From Pelargonium nanum (taxonomy: Eukaryota; Streptophyta; Magnoliopsida; Geraniales; Geraniaceae): a stretch of 25,370 nucleotides of DNA. This document shows, in pieces, positions 19,701 to 25,370 of the stretch. Numbering within the stretch: position 1 is the first letter of the stretch; each line of letters opens with the position of its first letter. The notes beneath the pieces are model-generated. The model worked only from the letters and a program-made list of their open reading frames with translations. It was not told where the DNA came from and did no database searches. The DNA lies in NCBI GenBank assembly GCA_036897485.1, contig JAYMTF010001210.1:1-25370 (forward strand), read 5' to 3'. Position numbers and translations under genes: made by a program.

Positions 19701-22700
19701 TATCATTCATGTTCGTGTCATACCCGTTTGACCCATCTAACTAGTTTAATTAAACGTGTCGTGAAACCCATTTAGCAGCGCACTCATTTAAGGATAAGAT
19801 GGTAGCTTTTAAAACATATAATGTCTAAATAACTCCTATAAATTAAACGGGTCGAACATATCGAGTCAGGTCGGGTCAATAAAAAAATGTTAACTAAAAT
19901 TGCCACCCCTAATCCAAAATATTATTTCAAATTTGAAAAACCCAATAGTAGATTAGGGTAAAAGGCTTTTACAAAATTGTGACTTGTCAAGTTGTTAAGC
20001 ATGATATCCAGCATTACCTAAGTATCTTCGGTAACAAGACAGTTCCAAAAAATGTGATGAACACGGAACACGAGTATTATTAATATCTAAACCATTACCT
20101 GTATTCCTTCTGACAAAATCCGTTCTTCATCCATAGTGAGAAGCCTGGTACCTTTGACAGCTGCTGCTAGATGTCGGAAGGGATCATTGGGATTCGAATT
20201 GAGAGAAGTAGCACGCTTATTTTTTCTGCGGGCATAACCCGATTTCACTGACACAACATTAGCAGCAGCTTTTTCTGTAGCTCTTGCTCTTTTGGCTTTT
20301 CTTTCACTTTGGCGATTAGATCGCACAGCAGCTGCACTGGAAAGTTGCTCCAGAAATTTCAACTCTTCATTCGTTGGCTCCAGACAACTAGATTCATTTG
20401 TCGGGTATTGGAGAGAACAGTCTTCCATTTCTCCCATTTGACTTTGAGCTCCGACAAAAACTCCTATTTCACTAGTTTCTTCGGTTTCAATACACTGCTG
20501 AACCCAATTGGACTGCATAGCATTCACTTCAGACAAGATTACAGGTTTACTTTTTTTATCATCGTTTTGGAAATTGTTAATCATCATAGCTTTTGCATCC
20601 TCTGCTAACTTGACAGCAGCTTTTGCAAAAGAGACCGCTTCGGCGGCGGCGGCGGCAATAACAGCCTCATCACTCGTAACAAGCTTCTCCCGAGCCAAAG
20701 TTGCTTCAAAGCTTGCCTGGAGATAAAATATAAATTTTAGCATAATAATCATATCAATGAACAGAAACCAAGAAACAAATGCCCGGAGTGACACTAAAAA
20801 TCAAGAGTCTTTTTTCCAGATGTGAAGTGTGAACCACAACATTTCATTACTTTCGACTAAGCTGACCTAGAAGAAAGGTAACTTGAAAACAACTAAATGG
20901 AATGATTTTCAAAAAAGTTTAGAAAGACCAATCTGTTTGTTTCTACTCTTTTTATTGAATAAAATGACTTTACAAATGGTTTGGTTTGCATTAAAATCAC
21001 CACAAGAAAGCTTAAGTATTCGGGTTGAAAAAATCTAACCCGAACACAAACAAGACCTGCAAGAGTACGATTTTATATAGTTATTTTGTTTGTGGGTTGC
21101 CCGCCCCGGACCTCATTTTTCCATGGTAAACTCGATCCAAAAATTATCAGGTCTATTTTTTATGCGACCCAAACCAGCTAAAATGAGGATCATTTTGGGG
21201 TACCCACGTGTTTGGATCCAAATTATCAGCTCTAAACTAGAGGACTTTGGGCAAAATTACGAAAACCTTACCTGCTTGAAAATAGAATAGAATGCAAGTT
21301 TGTTCACTAACATCGATCCTCATCATTTTATTGTTCAATGAAATAGGGAACCTAAGGAAATTTGTTTGTTACTAGACAATACTAAAACGCACACAATATG
21401 CAATATGCAATCGATATTTCCAACTTTATTTTAACATGTCAAGTACTTTTATATTAATGATGCGGATAGAATAGTTATCACCTCCGTGGGAGGACCAATT
21501 GCTTCCATATGTGTCCATCGACTTTGCGCAGAAACTGGATTCGAATGTGCTTCTAAAGAAGATATTTGTAGCTTTTCCATGTCTAGCAGTGTAGAAGTAG
21601 CCGCTGATGTTGGCGCCGAAATTGTGGATAAAACACATCGTGTCCGCAAATAAACAGGCCCTTGAATTTTCGCTGCAATTGTTAATCACTAAGTCAAGAA
21701 AATGCTAATAAGATACTATTTACTACAAAAATGGCGCAAACTAAAAATAGGCTTTCAGACATTTTACACTGCAACAGAAAATGAAGAATAATGCATCCAT
21801 GAGAACGGTGAATTTTAAATTAATACACCATTTCGATTTTTCCTTCTAAAAAGAATCGATTTGACAATTTGTTAAGAACAAATAAGATATGGTTCACATT
21901 CACATGTCATGACAATAAGATTCCTTTTGGAAGGATGTAATTAAAATCAAACCATCAATAATCCACCACTTAATTCTTCGTAGCATATGAATTGTCAAAA
22001 TGAGACGCTAATTAAAAAACGATGCCATTTATATATCTAAGACAATTGAAAAGTGTAGAGGACCAACTCAACTATAAACTTAAAACATAATGTTGAATTT
22101 GTTTTATTGATGTGAATAACTTGTTAATACTTGTTATAACTAGTACAAGAGAGACTCTTTTATATAAGAAACTAAGACTAGAAATAGGAAATAAGGTAGA
22201 CTAGAAAATTAAACTAAATTTTCCTAAAAACAATATATTTCTTAATTTTACTAATTTATAATCGAATCTTCACACATAAGATGATAGTTAAATGCCTAAT
22301 ATTGATTTTATACTAGTCTAACACGCCCTCCCACATGCAAGCATCGCTTCACACATGGTCCATGTGCACTTGGACTTGAAGTTGTGACCTCTAGGTCTAG
22401 GTCGAGCAGACTCTAATACCATGCAGCGGACCAACTCAACCAAGAACTTAAGCTGGTAGTCGGATGTCCAATATTAATTTTATACAATTCTTAAAAAAAG
22501 GAAGCAACAGCTCTAACTAAATGGGAATAAATGTTATATGCTCCAAAATGCATATACAAATCTGATCTACACTTCCTAGAAAGTATAAAGTCGCCTGCAA
22601 ATGCCTTATCCCCTATATGTGATATGTCTAAGAAACGAGTAGTAGATTTAGTAGAATAAGATGTTATGAAGTAGTTTGGTTTGCCAATTATTACAATGCA

Positions 22701-24288
22701 TCTAGTATGAGGGAAATACTTGTTTACAATTAGTATTAGAATTAATAAACCGCCATAGTTGTTTGGAAAGTCAAGAGAGAGGAAGATTAGAACTCCCACA
22801 TTTGAACTATGGTCTAAAAATTTAGTAAAGTGAGAATTAAGTAGCTAAGCCAATAAATAACATTAACATAACATAAAGTGATAAAACAAAAGAGGGCCCA
22901 AGCACGAATAAGATAAATGAATAATGGTACAAACTAAAGCCAAGGTCATTGCATTGGATTATTGTATGGCATTGACTTGATCGTTAGAAGGAACCAATGA
23001 AAACCCGCAATTCAAAATGGCCAATAATGGGATAAATTGGAAGTAGACTACAAAAATATGATGTTTGAATGGTGAAATTTGCTTTCTAACAACAAATCAA
23101 AGGGATGGTTATTATCCACATAGGTTAATATAGATTTGAAAAGAAGCATAAACAATAGATACATTAGAAAGAGAAGAGAAGAGATGCCCAATTGAGATTG
23201 TTTGATCGAAAATAATTATAAATGGGAAACACGAAAGAGACACAAATTGTATATAGGATAAGAGATACCCAATTGAGCTTGAGCTAGAGTGAAAAATTAA
23301 AGAGCAACAATGATAGACATTAAGCAATTGAAGCAATAATGACAAACATTAGGCAATCGAAGCAATAATAACAAACGAGAAACACAAATTAGATTAAATA
23401 AAAGATACCCAGTTGAGATAGAGTGGCAAATTGAAGAACAACAATGATATGCATTGAGTAATTGAAATGGAAAACACAAAAGAAACAGAATTTAGATTAC
23501 ATAATAGATACCCACTTGAGATAAGAGTGACAAATTGAAGAGCACAAAGATGACATTTCGTAATGATTGAAGCAAAGATGAAAAATGGGAAGCACAAAAA
23601 AGGCACAAATTAGATTAAATAAGACATACCCAGTTGAGATAGAGTGACAAACTGAAGAACAACAATGATGGCATTGAGTAATTGATAAATGGGAAACACA
23701 AATTAGATAATATAAGAGATACCCAGTTGAGATATTGTTACAAATTGAATAGCAACAATGAAGAATGGGAGCTAGAGAGAGAGAGAGAGAGTAATTGAAG
23801 CAATAATCATTCATGAGAGACACAAATTAGATAGTATAAGAGATACCCAATTGAGATAGAGTGACAAATTCAAGAGCAAACAATGAAGAATGGGAGGTAG
23901 AGATAGTAATTGAAGCAATAATGATTCATGAGACACAAATTAGATAATATAAGAGATACCCAATTGAGATAGAGTGACAAATTCAAAAGCAAACAATGAT
24001 TCACGAGAGACACGAATTAGATAATATAAGAGATACCCAATTGAGATAGAGTGACAAATTCAAGAGCAAACAATAAAGAATGAGAACTACAGAGCAAGAT
24101 CAATGATTCATGAGAGACACAAATTAGATAATGTAAGAGATACCCAGTTGAGATAGAGTGACAAATTGAAGAACAGCAACAAATAGTAATTGAGAGAGAG
24201 AGAGAGAGAGAGACTTACAGGGAGGAGCTCTGAATTGGATACAAAAGGTGTCAGGTTGGCACTTGAACTGTGGCAGAAGACAAGACAT
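16735..24288 (-). CDS. SIG2: Plastid RNA polymerase sigma factor 2
   Basis: Nuclear-encoded sigma-70-type factor that gives the plastid-encoded RNA polymerase promoter specificity; in Arabidopsis SIG2 serves plastid tRNA genes and psaJ. Minus-strand exons are 24288-24219, 21672-21482, 20716-20099, 19309-19079, 18013-17873, 17754-17545 and 17025-16735, all in phase, giving 583 aa (Arabidopsis about 572). The N-terminus [15 protein letters not shown] matches the SIG2 family start and begins the transit peptide. SIG2-specific blocks follow: [15 protein letters not shown] and [10 protein letters not shown]. Region 1.2/2 includes [16 protein letters not shown] and [19 protein letters not shown]. 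Region 3 starts [14 protein letters not shown], and region 4.2 has the helix-turn-helix [20 protein letters not shown]. Odd points: the usual QE of DLVQEG is S370-A371, and the usual His before M420 is Ser (S419), both at exon junctions. There is no stop or frameshift, so I call it intact. Intron 1 is about 2.5 kb and repeat-rich. Confidence 0.94.
17250..17275. repeat. (AT)n microsatellite in SIG2 intron 6
   Basis: An AT run of about 20 bp in the intron between exons 6 and 7 (17026-17544). Just beyond it (about 17305-17390) is a GC-richer stretch of CCGGACCAGACC-like repeats that resembles decayed transposon sequence but has no clear ends. Confidence 0.7.
18124..18755 (+). mobile_element. LTR-type remnant with hAT-like insert in SIG2 intron 4
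   Basis: Two direct repeats of about 72 bp are visible. One starts TGTTAAAAGTATCCCACATT at 18124 and the other TGTTATAGTATTTC at 18682. Both then run through TTGATACCACTT-like sequence and TATACTAGTTGGGCCATCCA or its variant. The second is preceded by AGGGGGAG, like a polypurine tract before a 3' LTR. Between them lies a hAT-like block (about 18196-18668) with left end AGAGTTGGCAATTCG and right end AAATTGTCAGCTCTA. No coding sequence of a retroelement remains, and 5' LTR completeness is unclear. Confidence 0.55.
19583..19911. mobile_element. hAT MITE with perfect 8-bp target duplication, SIG2 intron 3
   Basis: A 329-bp element beginning TAGGGCTGACAATTTGGGTC and ending AAAATTGCCACCCCTA. The ends are imperfect inverted repeats of the hAT type. 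ATCCAAAA occurs exactly on both sides (19575-19582 and 19912-19919), the 8-bp duplication expected for hAT transposition. The interior is rich in CAACACGAAC and GTTCGTGTC repeats and has no transposase frame. Confidence 0.88.
21018..21235. mobile_element. hAT-like relic in SIG2 intron 2
   Basis: Ends with CCAAATTATCAGCTCTA, the right end of the recurring family. It contains TTCGGGTTGAAAAAATCTAA, GTTGCCCGCCCCGGACC and GCGACCCAAACC family phrases. The left inverted end is not recognisable. Confidence 0.5.
22050..22495. mobile_element. Possible LTR retroelement remnant in SIG2 intron 1
   Basis: GGACCAACTCAACTATAAAC near 22060 recurs as GGACCAACTCAACCAAGAAC near 22429. GCCTAATATTGATTTTATAC near 22294 recurs as GTCCAATATTAATTTTATAC near 22465. 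Such ordered direct repeats with an ACACGCCCTCCCACATGCAA stretch between are typical of a rearranged LTR remnant. The 5' copy of the repeat is nearly complete and the 3' copy shortened. No protein remnants are seen. Confidence 0.4.
23175..24185. repeat. Minisatellite-like array in SIG2 intron 1
   Basis: About ten diverged direct copies of a unit of roughly 80-140 bp. The landmark GATACCCAATTGAGATAGAG or a variant recurs near 23183, 23264, 23404, 23507, 23624, 23718, 23842, 23954, 24032 and 24139. Units continue with TGACAAATTGAAGAGCAAC, ATTGAAGCAATAATGATTC and GAGACACAAATTAGATAATA. The array ends just before the exon 1 donor and is unrelated in sequence to the LHP1 and RPL3 intron repeats. 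Confidence 0.9.
24191..24213. repeat. (GA)n microsatellite adjoining the SIG2 exon 1 donor
   Basis: On the transcript sense exon 1 ends TCCCT, the donor is GTAAGT, and a CT repeat of about 20 bp follows at once. Confidence 0.9.
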
Positions 24289-24755
24289 CACTTCCCTTTA
24301 CTGATAACTTGTGCTCAAATCTTCATAGCAAATGCAATAAACAGAAACCAATACTGGACTGAACAGAGAAGAAGATGAAGTAGATAGAGATAGTGAAGAA
24401 GAAAAAGAAGAAGAAGAAGAAGAAGAAGAAGAAAAATGGGTTGTGTTGTTGTGATGATAAAATAAAAGGATAAGGGTGGGGCTTGAGAGAGAGAGAGAGA
24501 ACATCGGTGACTCTCCTCGTGAGATAACAAAGAAGAGAGAGAGAGAGCCAAACAGAGAATTACTCTGCTTCTTTGTTTTGTGTTTTTAAGTTTTAGTCGC
24601 ATCCAAACAGCCTCCAATCGTCTCGCTCGAACAATATTCAGTCTTGGCCTTGCAGCCAAACAGCCTTGAATTGGACTCGCCGATAACATATGACGTGGCA
24701 AGCAACAGCTTGAAAAACAAAACGGTGTCGTTTTCTTTCTCTCTTTATATATATA
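24289..24755 (-). promoter_or_regulatory. SIG2 5' leader and presumed promoter
   Basis: Upstream of the SIG2 ATG on the minus strand is a long CTTCTTCTTCTT tract (about 24370-24432), then CT-rich runs near 24485-24545, typical of plant 5' leaders. TGACGTGG at 24692-24699 is a possible ACGT-core (bZIP) site. ACGGTGTCGTTTT near 24722 and a TATATATATA run at 24746-24755 follow. No transcription start can be fixed. The sequence beyond about 24756 belongs to a fold-back repeat. Confidence 0.4.
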
Positions 24756-25166
24756 GAAAAAAATGAATTAAGCCATAAGTTATTTTCTCAGACTAAGCCA
24801 AGTTTATGATGAGATGAGACATCATCTAATTTAATTCATGCTCACTTCAATGAATTTGTGGAAGCAGAGCGACTCGCTGGATCCTTGTTTTTTTAATGAG
24901 GTGGCGCATTCTCATTGGCGACTTAGCCTAAGCCAAATAATGTTGGCTTAGATTTCTCATCTTCTATATGATTAAAAGGAATCTAAGCCAAACATTTTAT
25001 GTTTTAGGCTAAGCCAAACCAATGAGGCGATGACACCTCATTAAAAATTTCACTCATACCCACTCAAGTGAATTGGTGGGAGCGGAGCGACCCGCCCGGA
25101 TCCATGATTTTTAATGAAGTGTCATCACCTCATTAATGGCATATATATATATATATTCATTTTTTC
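24756..25166. mobile_element. Compound fold-back / MITE-like element
   Basis: The ends GAAAAAAATGAA (24756-24767) and TTCATTTTTTC (25156-25166) are inverted. Inside are two inverted arms of about 65 bp (about 24888-24954 and 24980-25047), with matching blocks TTAATGAGGTG, TCATTGG, TTAGCCTAAGCC and TTGGCTTAGATT. In addition, a direct repeat (about 24841-24915 and 25060-25134) shares AGCGGAGCGAC and GGATCCATGATTTTTAATGA or close variants. An AT microsatellite adjoins the right end. No coding frame is present. Confidence 0.65.
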
Positions 25167-25184
25167 GTCGTCCTTCATAATTAG

Positions 25185-25370
25185 AACTAGTATGAAACCC
25201 GTGCGATGCACGGAAAAGTCATATATGAATACAATATATAAAAAATACGTTAAATAATATTCTACACAAAAAATAATGATAAAAATGTTGTATATAGACA
25301 ATTTTTTTTGGGTTAATTAGTTTTGTCTCCCCTGGACTGGATAATATTTTGGATTTAGCCCTTGGACTCA
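25185..25370. other. Right edge: repeat-like sequence, possible Helitron end
   Basis: ACTAGTATGAAACCCGTGCG followed by ATGCACGG contains the short hairpin CCGTGC-GAT-GCACGG. This phrase is widespread in plant repeats and near Helitron ends. The rest is AT-rich and is cut by the end of the window. No gene is seen. Confidence 0.3.

Noticed and set aside
23175..24185. Possible CRISPR-like array from regular repeats
   Set aside because: Units are diverged tandem repeats without constant repeats and unique spacers, and the genome is plant nuclear. The same applies to the array at 12540-14265.
16735..24288. SIG2 as a pseudogene because of changed conserved residues
   Set aside because: All seven exons are open, in phase, with usable splice sites and a complete helix-turn-helix in region 4.2. 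Residue changes alone do not justify that call.
24315..24701. 128-aa minus-strand frame upstream of SIG2
   Set aside because: It runs through CTT and CT repeats of the presumed 5' leader and gives Leu/Ser runs. It is not in frame with SIG2 and has no family features.

Overview
This is nuclear DNA from a flowering plant, probably a eudicot. It is AT-rich and its genes are interrupted by GT-AG introns. Intergenic and intronic space is full of small non-autonomous transposons and tandem repeats. The species cannot be read from the sequence alone. I found no bacterial, viral, CRISPR, rRNA or tRNA signature.

Five protein genes are supported. In order along the window they are: (1) a nuclear gene for mitochondrial ribosomal protein uS2 on the minus strand (1137-2219, 3 exons); (2) the plastid ribosomal protein uL3 gene RPL3 on the plus strand (3468-5362, 2 exons); (3) a one-exon gene for a small, very hydrophobic protein on the minus strand (6337-6696); (4) the Polycomb-associated chromodomain protein gene LHP1/TFL2 on the minus strand (8963-14743, 6 coding exons including one of 26 nt); and (5) the plastid RNA polymerase sigma factor gene SIG2 on the minus strand (16735-24288, 7 coding exons). 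The exon chains were assembled by hand from reading frame, splice consensus and family conservation. Each chain is open from ATG to stop and gives a protein of the length expected for its family: uS2m about 265 aa, RPL3 281 aa, LHP1 430 aa, SIG2 583 aa.

Three of the five genes serve organelle gene expression: mitochondrial translation, plastid translation and plastid transcription. LHP1 reads H3K27me3 in the nucleus. Nothing in the sequence shows that they act as a unit.

The non-coding part is the most unusual. A long intron in each of RPL3, LHP1 and SIG2 carries its own unrelated tandem repeat with units of about 80-215 bp. In LHP1 intron 2 a 366-bp TRIM-like retroelement with an exact 5-bp target duplication sits inside the repeat array. 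A family of hAT-like miniature elements with ends close to TAGAGCTGGCAATTYGG recurs through the window, and a related 329-bp element in SIG2 intron 3 keeps a perfect 8-bp target duplication. A Stowaway-like MITE lies downstream of uS2m, a possible MULE-like element lies between LHP1 and SIG2, and a compound fold-back element lies just upstream of SIG2.

I see no convincing new multi-gene system. The points most worth checking are changes in SIG2 at residues normally conserved for core binding and extended -10 recognition, the intronic repeat arrays, and the exon structure around the LHP1 chromodomain.
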